A stretch of 64,000 nucleotides of DNA from Phycisphaerae bacterium (GTDB lineage: Bacteria; Planctomycetota; Phycisphaerae; UBA1845; Fen-1342), in NCBI GenBank assembly GCA_022072445.1, contig JAJVHV010000020.1, forward strand, positions 62,001 through 126,000, read 5' to 3'. This document shows positions 34,190-42,891 of the stretch, in pieces. Both the position numbers and the translations under genes were made by a program. Position 1 is the stretch's first letter, and each line of letters opens with the position of its first letter. The notes under the pieces are model-generated. The model ran no database searches. It was not told the DNA's origin and worked only from the letters and a program-made list of their open reading frames with translations.

Positions 34190-35792
34190 TGTCGATCTGA
34201 TCCGTTGTAGCCGGCAGCGTCGTGGGCTCTGTCGCTGCCGCGCCTTGCGCCGAGAGGTTCGATGCTGGCGGCAAAAGAACGTAAATGTCGCCGCGCCGCT
34301 CCCACACGCCGCCCGGAATCTCCGTCGCGGGTCGATCGCGATCCAGCGGTACCAGCACGACGCTTCGGCGTTCGCGGACGGCGTCGGCCACGGGCTGCTC
34401 GTGCGGCTCCAGCCCCAGCGCGACGATTCGGGCCGCGCGGGCGCGCCCGACGGCCTGCTCGTAGAGCAGGGCGTAGCGCACCATCTCGTCCTCGCACAGG
34501 ATCACGCCGCCAGCGCCCGACAGCTCGTACGCCTCCCGATTTAGCGCCGCCGCGTGATGCAGGCCGCGGCCCCAAGGCTGGAACATGGCGGCGTAGCCAT
34601 CGCGATACGGCTTGTTTCCGACCATGCCCGCCAAAAGACCGCGCGCCCGCAAGATCTCGCTCGCCGCCACGTAGAGCAGCGGCGTCCACAGCGCGGTCAG
34701 TGCCGCGGCCCCCAGGAGAAGGCGTCGCGAACCACTGCGACGCAGGCGAACGCGCGTCAGTCCGATTCCGGCCAGCAGGGCCAGCGCCGCATAAACCGGA
34801 AAGAAGAACATGTACTGATCACGCACGGAGTAGCGCACTACAAACAGCGCAAAGATAATTGCTTCGGCCGCTACGGCCCGTACCAACGTCCGCTCGTCGC
34901 GTCCGTGCCGCGCGAGCCCGAGCAGCGCCAGCGGCAGCGTCAGCCCGGGAAAGTTGTAAACGACGAACGCCAGGCTGAAGGCCAAACCGCGCGCCGTCAC
35001 GCCCACGTTGGTCACATCGGAGCCGAACCGCCCGACCAGCGCCGAGCCCAGTGTCGCCCACGCGTCGCCGCTGGTCACCATTGTCCGTACGACCAGCGTC
35101 AGATACGGCGCCGCCCCCAGCAGCCACACTCCCAGGGCCAGCAGCGCCGTCCTCACGCCGCGCCGCCGGCCGCGCAGCACACTCCACGCCACGACGCAAT
35201 CGACCGGCGTCGCCAGCGATGCCAGCAAGTGATTCGCCACGCCCAGGCCATTCAGCAGCGCCATCGCCAGCAGCCACGAAACACGCCGCGACGCCGCAAG
35301 CTGCGCCAGGCAGAGCCATTCGCCGGTCAGCAGGGCGGCGGTCAGCGCGTACGACTCCGTGTGCGTCGCGTGATGCCAGAAGGTGTGCGACAGCATGAGG
35401 GCGGCGGCGGCGATGAACGCGGCGGCCGTCGTCGTCGCGGTGTGGACGTCGCGCGCCGCGCGCAACGCAACCCGGATGGCGCCGGCCACGTTGGCGACGG
35501 CGATCGCACCGCACAGAGCGCTCACCAGCGTGATCGCGCAGGCCGGCTCGACCGGCAGAGCGCTCACGAATAGCCGCCCGATCCAGAATTGCAGCGGGTG
35601 GGTCAGCGCCAGACCGAGACGATGCTCGAGCTGGCCGGTCACGATGCGATACTGCTGCCACCCCGAGTCCTGCCATTGGACGCCGGGGTCCATCGTCAGC
35701 AGATAGAGCGCTAGTGCGGCCGCGCCGGCCGCCAGCCACAACGTCGGCGTTCGCGCACTGCGTCCAGTTTCGGCCGAGGGAGCCGGCGCCAT
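34182..35792 (-). CDS. Polytopic membrane protein, DUF2723 (protein O-mannosyltransferase-like)
   Basis: The 536-residue protein has about ten hydrophobic helices. Its N-terminus (LYLLTMDPGVQWQDSGWQQYRIVTGQLEHRLGLALTHPLQFWIGRLF) has the acidic D-S-G region and the H-P-L of DUF2723, and the SHTFWHHATHTESYALTAALL block is the family signature. DUF2723 proteins are distantly related to GT39 protein mannosyltransferases and are found in Bacteroidetes and planctomycetes. The soluble C-terminal 150 residues (GGVILCEDEMVRYALLYEQAVGRARAARIV and onward) would face outside. It starts a minus-strand gene string; substrate and donor are unknown. Confidence 0.85.
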   Translation of the reverse strand: MAPAPSAETGRSARTPTLWLAAGAAALALYLLTMDPGVQWQDSGWQQYRIVTGQLEHRLGLALTHPLQFWIGRLFVSALPVEPACAITLVSALCGAIAVANVAGAIRVALRAARDVHTATTTAAAFIAAAALMLSHTFWHHATHTESYALTAALLTGEWLCLAQLAASRRVSWLLAMALLNGLGVANHLLASLATPVDCVVAWSVLRGRRRGVRTALLALGVWLLGAAPYLTLVVRTMVTSGDAWATLGSALVGRFGSDVTNVGVTARGLAFSLAFVVYNFPGLTLPLALLGLARHGRDERTLVRAVAAEAIIFALFVVRYSVRDQYMFFFPVYAALALLAGIGLTRVRLRRSGSRRLLLGAAALTALWTPLLYVAASEILRARGLLAGMVGNKPYRDGYAAMFQPWGRGLHHAAALNREAYELSGAGGVILCEDEMVRYALLYEQAVGRARAARIVALGLEPHEQPVADAVRERRSVVLVPLDRDRPATEIPGGVWERRGDIYVLLPPASNLSAQGAAATEPTTLPATTDQIDND

Positions 35793-35830
35793 TGACCGAC
35801 ATCATACTCGCCGCGACGCTTGCGAGGGGC

Positions 35831-36094
35831 CTACCGCCGGCGCCGCCGGCCGCCGCCGTCGATCCGCTGCACAGCGAACAGCAGGATGAGCGCCCCGACC
35901 GTCGCCGTAATTAGCGTGCCGCACGAGTTTGACGTCGACAGCCCCAGCATACGGAACACAAATCCGCCGATCACCGCCCCCAGGATGCCGATGACCATGT
36001 TTCCGGCCAGACCGAATCCCCGGCCTTTCCAGAGCTGACCCGCCAGCCAGCCCGAAACCACACCAATCAGCAGGAACCAGAGCAGACTCAACAT
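35831..36094 (-). CDS. GlsB/YeaQ/YmgE family small membrane protein
   Basis: The 87-residue product begins MLSLLWFLLIGVVSGWLAGQLWKGRGFGL and continues NMVIGILGAVIGGFVFRMLG, the standard three-helix, glycine-zipper pattern of transglycosylase-associated/stress-induced proteins such as YeaQ. A longer start at 36124 is possible (MPTELPTVHAM). The C-terminus ends in an unusual Gly/Arg run (GGGRRRRR). Function of the family is uncertain, linked to stress. It stands alone, divergent from the glycosyltransferase at 36252. Confidence 0.85.
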   Translation of the reverse strand: MLSLLWFLLIGVVSGWLAGQLWKGRGFGLAGNMVIGILGAVIGGFVFRMLGLSTSNSCGTLITATVGALILLFAVQRIDGGGRRRRR

Positions 36095-36251
36095 CGCGTG
36101 CACCGTCGGCAGTTCTGTCGGCATCGCTCGCCCGTCGCCGGCCACGATCTCCGGCGCGACGTGCGGCGGCGCGGCAGGCCGCGTGAAGATAACGCGCCGC
36201 GGCAGCCGCGGCGACGCCCGCCGCCGCTATCATCCGGCGCAAGGCTGATCC

Positions 36252-37055
36252 ATGACCGTGATTTCCGTCATCATCCCCGCGCGAAATGAGCAGGAAAGTC
36301 TGGCGCCGCTCGTGGCCGAGCTGACCAGCGCCGTGCGGCGCGAGCAGCCCGGCGTCGAGATCGCCGCCGAAGTCATCATCGTCGATGACTGCAGCACCGA
36401 CGACACCTGGGCGCGCATCGTCGCGCTGTCGTCTCAGCGGCCCGACGGGCCGTCGGCGCCGGTCCCAGTCCGCGGCCTGCGGCTCGCGCGGCACCTGGGC
36501 AAGAGCGCCGCATTAAGCGCCGGGCTCGCCGCGGCACAGGGCGAGCTGCTCGTCACGATCGACGCCGACCTGCAGGACGATCCCGCCGAGCTGCAGCGCC
36601 TCCTCGCCCGGATCGACGACGGCTGCGACCTGGCGACCGGGTGGAAGCAGCGGCGGCAGGACGGCTGGCGGCGGCGCCTGTCCAGCGCGCTGTTCAACGT
36701 GGCGGTTTCGCTGCTGACCGGAGTCTGGCTGAGCGACCATAACTGCGGCTTCAAGGCCTTCAAACGACGCGTCCTGCCCGCGCTGCGGCTCGAACGCGGC
36801 ACGCACCGCTACCTGGCCGTCATGGCGGCCGCCGGCGGATTTCGCGTCGGGCAGACCCCCGTCCATCACCGGCCGCGGCGCTTCGGCCGCTCGCGCTACG
36901 GCTGGCGGAGGGTCCCGGAGTCGATCGCCGACCTGGCCCGTATCATCGTCTGGACGCGCGGCATGCGCCGCCCCGCGCCCGCACCGCCGGCGCCGGCGGC
37001 GCCGCCCATTGTCGAGCGCTGCGGCTTCGAACTCGAGAGTGCCACAAACTCATGA
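36252..37055 (+). CDS. Family 2 glycosyltransferase, dolichol-phosphate mannosyltransferase-like
   Basis: The 267-residue protein has the GT2/GT-A fold: VISVIIPARNEQESLAPLV, EVIIVDDCSTDDTW, the DxD motif in LVTIDADLQDDP, GLRLARHLGKSAALSAGL and SDHNCGFKAFKRRVL. These are typical of DPM1/ArnC-like enzymes that transfer a sugar from a nucleotide to a polyprenyl phosphate. No C-terminal membrane helices are present; a Pro/Ala-rich tail ends the protein. It is translationally coupled (ATGA) to the next gene, a polytopic membrane protein of the kind that uses lipid-linked sugar. The pair likely modifies a lipid or protein on the outer side of the membrane. Confidence 0.93.
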   Translation: MTVISVIIPARNEQESLAPLVAELTSAVRREQPGVEIAAEVIIVDDCSTDDTWARIVALSSQRPDGPSAPVPVRGLRLARHLGKSAALSAGLAAAQGELLVTIDADLQDDPAELQRLLARIDDGCDLATGWKQRRQDGWRRRLSSALFNVAVSLLTGVWLSDHNCGFKAFKRRVLPALRLERGTHRYLAVMAAAGGFRVGQTPVHHRPRRFGRSRYGWRRVPESIADLARIIVWTRGMRRPAPAPPAPAAPPIVERCGFELESATNS

Positions 37056-38365
37056 ATTCGCCCGAGTCCGAATCGGATCGAGGCACCTGGATCGTACCTC
37101 TGGCCGGCGCGGTCGCAGCGGCGCTCGTGCTTGGCGCGATGCTGCGCCTGCCACCGATCCAGAACGCCAATGACGAATCGCGCTGGTGCACGGTCTGGAG
37201 CCTCGTCGAGCGCGGCACCTACGCGATCGACGACGCGCCCTGGACCGCGCACACCGTCGACAAGATTCGCCGCGACGGCCACTACTACTCCAGCAAGCCC
37301 CCGCTCTTCCCGACGCTGCTGGCCGGCTTCTACTGGCTGCAGCGCCACGTGCTGGGCTGGTCGCTCGACACGCACCGTGCGCTGGTCGTGCGTTCGACGC
37401 TCTTCCTCGTCAACATCGTCCCGCTGATGATCTTTGTCGCCCTCTACGCCCGTTTCGTCGCTCGCGAGTACGCACAGCGGCAACCCTTCGTCCTGGCCTA
37501 TTGCACGTTGGCGGCCGCACTGGGGACCTACCTGGCGCCCTACTGCGTCACGCTCACCAGCCACACCGTCGCCGGGTTCTGCTGCATGGCGACCATCTAC
37601 GTCGTCTGGCGCATCAGCCGCGCCCGGCCGACGCCCAGCGCGGCGCCGACCGACGGCGCCTGGTTCGCGCTGGCCGGATTGCTCGCCGGCCTGCTGCCAG
37701 CTCTCGACCTGCTCGCCGCGCCCTTCTGCGTCTGCGTCTTCCTCGGGCTGCTCTGGATCGACCCGGCCCGAACGATGCGCGCATTCGTCCCCGCCGCACT
37801 CGTGCCCATCGCCGCTTTCCTGCTGACGAACTGGTTGGTGATGGAGACCGTCGTCCCGGCCTACGCGTTCAAGAGCACCGAGCTGTATCACTACCCCGGC
37901 AGCTTCTGGGAAAACCCGCGCGGCATCGCCGCCAACACCGACTCCCGCGCCGTCTACCTTCTTCACATGCTCGTCGGCCACCACGGCTGGTTCACGCACA
38001 CGCCGATCTTCCTCCTCGCCATCCTCGCGGCACTCCGCCGGCCGCTCGGCGGTCCAGCCGCACTGCCGAGTTTCAACCTGCTGGTGCTGGCGAACTTCGT
38101 CTTTCTGGTCGTGTTCTACCTGATCATCAGCGACGACTACGGCGGCACCTGCCAGGGCCTGCGCTGGCTCTTCTGGCAGATCCCGCTGCTGCTGATGCTG
38201 CTGCCGCCGGCCGTGCAATCGCTCGCGCCGTCGCGCGCCGGACGTGGCATCCTGTGGGCGGCGCTGGCCCTGTCAGTCTTCAGTGCTGCTTACGCGCTTC
38301 CCGGACCGTGGGGCTCGTCGTGGCTGCACGAACTGATCCGGTCGGCGGGCTGGATCACGTATTGA
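37052..38365 (+). CDS. Polytopic membrane protein, ArnT/PMT-like glycosyltransferase candidate
   Basis: The 437-residue protein has about ten hydrophobic helices. After the first helix comes an extracytoplasmic loop with acidic residues (PPIQNANDESRWCTVWSLVERGTYAIDD) and KIRRDGHYYSSKPPLFPTLLAG; the S-K-P-P-L pattern is typical of GT39/GT83 lipid-linked sugar transferases. The C-terminal part is a set of helices with DDYGGTCQGLRWLFWQ between two of them. Coupled to the GT2 gene, it plausibly uses the polyprenyl-linked sugar made by that enzyme. The acceptor is unknown. Confidence 0.82.
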   Translation: MNSPESESDRGTWIVPLAGAVAAALVLGAMLRLPPIQNANDESRWCTVWSLVERGTYAIDDAPWTAHTVDKIRRDGHYYSSKPPLFPTLLAGFYWLQRHVLGWSLDTHRALVVRSTLFLVNIVPLMIFVALYARFVAREYAQRQPFVLAYCTLAAALGTYLAPYCVTLTSHTVAGFCCMATIYVVWRISRARPTPSAAPTDGAWFALAGLLAGLLPALDLLAAPFCVCVFLGLLWIDPARTMRAFVPAALVPIAAFLLTNWLVMETVVPAYAFKSTELYHYPGSFWENPRGIAANTDSRAVYLLHMLVGHHGWFTHTPIFLLAILAALRRPLGGPAALPSFNLLVLANFVFLVVFYLIISDDYGGTCQGLRWLFWQIPLLLMLLPPAVQSLAPSRAGRGILWAALALSVFSAAYALPGPWGSSWLHELIRSAGWITY

Positions 38366-38429
38366 AGCCGGTTGTCATCCCCACGCCTGCTATGAAGCCG
38401 CGGCCGCCGAAGTCCTGCGCGTCAGCGCG

Positions 38430-39734
38430 CTATCCGCCGTCGGCCTCGCTCGCGACGCGCTCGGCGATCCGCACGCGCTGCGGGTGCTCGGGTGAGAGTT
38501 CGATCAGCCGGCGGTAGTGCTCCACGGCCGCCACCCGCTGACCCGCATCCCAGAGCGCGTCTGCCAGACGGAGCCGAAGGCCCACGTCCCGCGGCACCTC
38601 GGCCACCGCGCGCTCCAGCCACTCGTGATAAAGCCGCACCTCGCCGCGCTCGCCGTACCGTTCGGCCAGGCGGACGTACCCGTCGCGCAGAATCTCCGTT
38701 GCGCGGGCGCTGTCGCGCTGCGCAGCAGCCCGCAGATACGCGAGAAACTCGGGCAGCGCGTCGGCGGCCAGCGCCACGTCGATCAGCCCCGCAAGCACCT
38801 CCGGGTCGTCCGCTTTCAGCAGCGCGGCCTCGCGCGCCCGAACGATCTGCATCGCGATCTGAGGCTTGCGGGCTGTCAGCCAGATGCGGGCGTGCAGCAC
38901 GTGCGCGGCGGGTTCGTCCAAGCCGCCGTCCAGCGCCCGCCGGAGCTGGTAGACGGCGGAGTCGGCCGGGCAGCAGAGGAAATCGGAGCCCTCGCCGTGC
39001 CGTTCGAGCAGCAGCCAGTCGCCGTCGAACTGCCCTTCGCGGCCGTGCGGACACGCGCGGATGCACGTGTTTCCGAGAATTCGGCCCAGGGCGAAGTGCG
39101 CCTGCGCCGCCCGCAGATGCAGAGACGGCAGTGGGCCGGCGGCCCGCACCGCCTCCCTCACCATGCGCAGCGCGGCGACAGGCCGGCCGCCGCGCAACGC
39201 GTCGTCGAGTATCGCCAGCCAGAGTGCTTCGCAGGCCGGCCAGCGTTTGAGTGCGCCTTCGAGCAGCGCGCGGGCCGCGCCGGCGCCGGCCGTCTGTCGC
39301 CGGGCTTCAGCCAGAAGCAGCATGTCCGGAGGATCAAGTTGTTCGAGCGCGGGGCCCAGCAGCAGCTCGACTCGTCTCCAGTCGGCAGCTCCCGCCGCGT
39401 GGCGTGCACCCGCCAGCCGGACGCGCAGGCGGCGAGAGTCGGCCTGAAGCGCGTTATCAAGCACCCTGCAGGCCGTCTCGGGTTGTCCCGCGCGAACATA
39501 CGCCTCGAGCAGCCGAATGAGATACTCGTCGTTCTCCGGCTGGCGCGTCACGGCACTCAACAGGAGATCGACACCGGCGAGAGCATCGCCCGACTCGAGC
39601 TTTTCGCATCCGGCGCGGAAAAGCGCGCTGCTGTCAGCCGCTGCCGCGGGGCGCGAAGCGGCTTCCTGCGGTCTGGATGCACAGAGCGCCGCCGCCGCCG
39701 CCAGACACCGCGCCGCTTGCAGAATACCGATCAT
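38430..39734 (-). CDS. TPR-like repeat protein, probably exported
   Basis: The 434-residue product starts with an Ala-rich hydrophobic segment (ILQAARCLAAAAALCA) that may be a signal peptide or lipoprotein signal. It is followed by TPR-like helix pairs from about 37 to 425, for example LFRAGCEKLESGDALAGVDLLLSAV and GLRLRLADALWDAGQRVAAVEHYRRLI. One segment with several cysteines (NTCIRACPHGREGQFDGDWL, SDFLCCPAD) breaks the pattern. Similar in build to the TPR protein at 28572-30101. It is divergent from mutS2 and converges with the glycosyltransferase pair. Confidence 0.8.
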   Translation of the reverse strand: MIGILQAARCLAAAAALCASRPQEAASRPAAAADSSALFRAGCEKLESGDALAGVDLLLSAVTRQPENDEYLIRLLEAYVRAGQPETACRVLDNALQADSRRLRVRLAGARHAAGAADWRRVELLLGPALEQLDPPDMLLLAEARRQTAGAGAARALLEGALKRWPACEALWLAILDDALRGGRPVAALRMVREAVRAAGPLPSLHLRAAQAHFALGRILGNTCIRACPHGREGQFDGDWLLLERHGEGSDFLCCPADSAVYQLRRALDGGLDEPAAHVLHARIWLTARKPQIAMQIVRAREAALLKADDPEVLAGLIDVALAADALPEFLAYLRAAAQRDSARATEILRDGYVRLAERYGERGEVRLYHEWLERAVAEVPRDVGLRLRLADALWDAGQRVAAVEHYRRLIELSPEHPQRVRIAERVASEADGG

Positions 39735-39765
39735 CGCCTCAACCCGTGGCCGCCGACCGTCTCAA

Positions 39766-39794
39766 TTGTGACCGACCCGCGCGACCGATACAAT
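39766..39794 (+). promoter_or_regulatory. Sigma70-type promoter of mutS2, probably leaderless
   Basis: TTGTGA (39766-39771), a 17-base spacer and TACAAT (39789-39794). The ATG of mutS2 at 39802 lies seven bases after the -10, so transcription would begin at or within a base or two of the start codon. Confidence 0.65.
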
Positions 39795-39801
39795 CGGCCG
39801 C

Positions 39802-42168
39802 ATGGACGCCCACACGCTCGAATGTCTCGATTTCGCGCGCATCCGCGAACTGCTCGCCGGCTACGCCATGTGTGGTCTCGGGCGCGGGCTGGCGCTGTCG
39901 ATCCGGCCGGGCGGCCGACTTGAGGTCGTCCGCCGCTGGCTCGTGCAGGTCGAGGAGATGCAGCGCTACACCGCCGCCGAAAGTATGCCACCCTTCGGCG
40001 GCATCAGCGACGTTCGCGAGCTGGTGCGGCGGAGCGCGCCGCCGCTGCGGCTGAGCGTGGAGGAGATCGCCGACGTCGGGCGGACGCTTCAGGGCGGGCA
40101 CGCGGTGGTCGGTTGGCTGAGTCGCGTCGGAGACGAGCTGCCCGAGCTGAAGGTGCTGGTGGGCCGCGTCGGGGACTTCGTCCACATCGCCGAGCGGATC
40201 GCGCGGGTGATCGACGAGCGCGGCAGCGTGCGCGACAACGCCAGCGAGAAGCTGGCCCGCATTCGGGCGCGCATCGCCGACGCCGCCGCCGCGATCCGTC
40301 AGGTCGTGCACAAGCTGCTGGCCGAACCGGGCGTGACGAAGTACCTGCAATACCACAATCACACGTTTCACAACGACCGCATCGTGCTGCCCGTGCGGGC
40401 CGAGTGTCGCGGACGCGTCGCCGGCATCATCCATCGCAGCTCCGACAGCGGCGCGACCGTCTACGTCGAGCCGGCACCCGTGGTCGAGCTGAACAACGAA
40501 ATCAGCCGGCTGCGGGCCGACGAGGACGAGGAGGTCGCGCGGCTGCTGTGGGAGCTGGCGCACGAAGTGCACATCAACGCCGAAGCGATCCTGACCACGC
40601 TCGACACGCTGGCGGTGATTGACCTGATCGTCGCGAAAGTGCGTTTCTCGCGCGATTTCGACGCGCGCTGCCCGGCGCTCAATGACGACGGCCGCATCGT
40701 GCTGCGGGGCGCGAGGCATCCGCTGCTGCTCGATCTGGCACGGCGGCGAAGCGACGACGGCCGCCCGATCGAGGACGTCGTGCCGATCGACGTGCGCGTC
40801 GGCGACGACTTCGACATGCTGATCATCACCGGCCCGAACACCGGCGGGAAGACCGTCACGCTCAAGACCGTCGGGCTGCTGTGCGTCATGGTGCAGGCCG
40901 GCATCCCGATTCCCGTCGGCCCCGGCTGCGACGTGGGCCTCTTCCCGCACGTGATGATCGACGTGGGCGACGAGCAGAGCATGCAGCAGTCGCTCAGCAC
41001 GTTCAGCGCGCATCTGACCCGCCAGCTCGACATGATGCGCCGCGCCAACAACCGCACGCTCGTGCTGATTGACGAGCTCGGAGCCGGCACCGACCCCGAC
41101 GAAGGTGCCGCGATCGGCCGCGCCATCCTCGACGAGTTCGGCCGCCGAGACTCGCGCTGCATCGTCAGCACGCACCTGGGCGCGCTGAAGGGCTATGCCC
41201 TGACGCGGCAGCGCGTCGAAAACGGCTGCGTCGAGTTCGACATCGAGACGCTCCGCCCAACCTATCACCTGCGCATCGGCGAGCCGGGCAACAGCAACGC
41301 CATCGAGATCGCCCAGCGGCTGGGTCTGCCCCGCCGCCTGGTCGCGGCGGCGCGCAACAATCTGTCGCGAAAGGGCCGCGCCCTGCGCGAGGCCATCGCC
41401 GGTACGGTCGAGAGCAAACGCCGCGCCGAAGCCGCCCGCGCCGCCGCCCATGAGGCCCGCGTGGCGGCCGACGACGCCCGCTCCGCCGCCGAGAACGCAC
41501 GGGCACGCTTCGCGCAGCAGCAGTCGGAGTTTCACGAGTGGGTGCGGCACGTCGTGCATCTGCGGCCGGGTGACGCGGTGCGCGTGCGGAACTTCGACCG
41601 CGACGGGCGCGTGGTACGCGTGCACATCGAGCAGCATCGCGCCGAGATCGACGTCGGCGCGTTCGCGGTCGACGTGCCGCTCGGCGACGTGTTTCCGCCG
41701 CAGGCCCCGCCGCCGCCCCCGCCGCTCGAACGGCCGGCCGCGGAGCGCCCCACGCGGCTGCGCCCGCAGCGCCTGGCGCCGGATCGCCCGCCGCGCAACA
41801 AGGCCAACTCCGCGGCCGGCGCGGCGCGCGGCGGCAAGCCGAGATCCACGCACCCCACCGAAGAAGACCGGCGGCCCAAACCGGTCGTGCCGTCGTTGAC
41901 GGACAGCGAAGCCGAGACACTGAAAGCCGGCGACACCGTGTTGGCCAAGCGATTTCATCGCAACGGACGCGTCGTCCGTGTCGTGCCCGCCAGGAAGGTC
42001 GTCGTCGTCTCGGTCGGAGCGCTCGAACTCGAACTGCCTTATAGCGGCCTCGCGCTGCCCGAGGCGGTCGAGCGCGCCCGGCGGGCAGCCGAGAGCCCGC
42101 CTCCATACGCGCCGCCGTCCGAAACGGGCGGCACGCCGCAGAACGCACCGCTGCCCGAAGCAGGCTGA
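39802..42168 (+). CDS. mutS2: MutS2-family ATPase lacking the Smr domain
   Basis: The 788-residue protein has the MutS2 core: N-terminal clamp/lever helices, then the ABC ATPase with Walker A in ITGPNTGGKTVTLKT, the Q-loop/signature area (SMQQSLSTFSAHLTRQL), Walker B LVLIDELGAGTDPDEG and the STHLGALKGYA switch. After it comes a coiled coil (about 510-570) and a KOW-like domain (RPGDAVRVRNFDRDGRVVRV). In most MutS2 a C-terminal Smr nuclease domain follows; here there is a Pro-rich linker and a second KOW-like domain (LKAGDTVLAKRFHRNGRVVRV), then the stop. So the nuclease module is missing and the KOW module is doubled. MutS2 proteins suppress recombination or rescue collided ribosomes. It has its own promoter, and the 145-bp array follows. 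Confidence 0.93.
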   Translation: MDAHTLECLDFARIRELLAGYAMCGLGRGLALSIRPGGRLEVVRRWLVQVEEMQRYTAAESMPPFGGISDVRELVRRSAPPLRLSVEEIADVGRTLQGGHAVVGWLSRVGDELPELKVLVGRVGDFVHIAERIARVIDERGSVRDNASEKLARIRARIADAAAAIRQVVHKLLAEPGVTKYLQYHNHTFHNDRIVLPVRAECRGRVAGIIHRSSDSGATVYVEPAPVVELNNEISRLRADEDEEVARLLWELAHEVHINAEAILTTLDTLAVIDLIVAKVRFSRDFDARCPALNDDGRIVLRGARHPLLLDLARRRSDDGRPIEDVVPIDVRVGDDFDMLIITGPNTGGKTVTLKTVGLLCVMVQAGIPIPVGPGCDVGLFPHVMIDVGDEQSMQQSLSTFSAHLTRQLDMMRRANNRTLVLIDELGAGTDPDEGAAIGRAILDEFGRRDSRCIVSTHLGALKGYALTRQRVENGCVEFDIETLRPTYHLRIGEPGNSNAIEIAQRLGLPRRLVAAARNNLSRKGRALREAIAGTVESKRRAEAARAAAHEARVAADDARSAAENARARFAQQQSEFHEWVRHVVHLRPGDAVRVRNFDRDGRVVRVHIEQHRAEIDVGAFAVDVPLGDVFPPQAPPPPPPLERPAAERPTRLRPQRLAPDRPPRNKANSAAGAARGGKPRSTHPTEEDRRPKPVVPSLTDSEAETLKAGDTVLAKRFHRNGRVVRVVPARKVVVVSVGALELELPYSGLALPEAVERARRAAESPPPYAPPSETGGTPQNAPLPEAG

Positions 42169-42183
42169 GCACCGCCGCCCGGC

Positions 42184-42890
42184 ACGCCGACGTTCGTCGG
42201 GCAGCCCGATTCGGATGGGTCGACATTTGTCGGACGGCCCGATCCGAACCCCCGACGCCAGTCGGGGGCCGACCGGCGAGGACGCTCGTCGCCCTGACAA
42301 CCATCCTGACGCAACACGCCTGCCGCGCCTCCGACCCCTCACTCGCGTGAGGGGTTCGGATGCGTCGACGCTCGTCGGGCGGCCCTATCCGAACCCCCGA
42401 CGCCAGTCGGGGGCCGTACGGCGAGGACGCGCTTCGCCCTGACAACCATCCTGACGCAACACGCCTGCCGCGCCTCCGACCCCTCACTCGCGTGAGGGGT
42501 TCGGATGGCTCGACGCTCGTCGGGCGCCCGATCCGGTCAGCGCTCGTCGGACGGCCCGATCCGAACCCCCGACGCCAGTCGGGGGCCGTACGGCGAGGAC
42601 GCGCTTCGCCCTGACAACCATCCTGACGCAACACACTTGCCGCGCCTCCGACCCCTCACTCGCGTGAGGGGTTCGGATGCGTCGACGCTCGTCGGGCGGC
42701 CCTATCCGAACCCCCGACGACCCCCGACGCCAGTCGGGGGCCGTACGGCGAGGACGCGCTTCGCCCTGACAACCATCCTGACGCAACACGCCTGCCGCGC
42801 CTCCGACCCCTCACTCGCGTGAGGGGTTCGGATGCGTCGACGTTTGTCGGACGGCCCGATCCGGACCCCCGACGCCAGTCGGGGGCCGCA
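42184..42890. repeat. Five-copy ~145-bp tandem array with two hairpins per unit
   Basis: This fills the 723-base gap between mutS2 (+) and the converging zinc-ribbon gene (-). Copies of CCCCCGAC-GCCA-GTCGGGGG start at 42249, 42394, 42566, 42721 and 42866 (spacing 145, 172, 155, 145). Between successive copies sits a second perfect hairpin CCCCTCAC-TCGC-GTGAGGGG and the conserved stretch GACAACCATCCTGACGCAAC. Units are mostly near-identical; the 172-base spacing has an extra partial copy. Frames open across it are repeat translations, not genes. It may act as a terminator block for both genes. Confidence 0.92.
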
Positions 42891-42891
42891 C

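Noticed and set aside
39739-42342. 867-codon minus-strand frame opposite mutS2
   Set aside because: MutS2 motifs are complete on the plus strand, and this frame has none.
42184-42890. CRISPR-like array or coding genes in the 145-bp repeats
   Set aside because: The whole unit is repeated, including the parts between the hairpins; there are no spacers, and the open frames merely translate the repeat.
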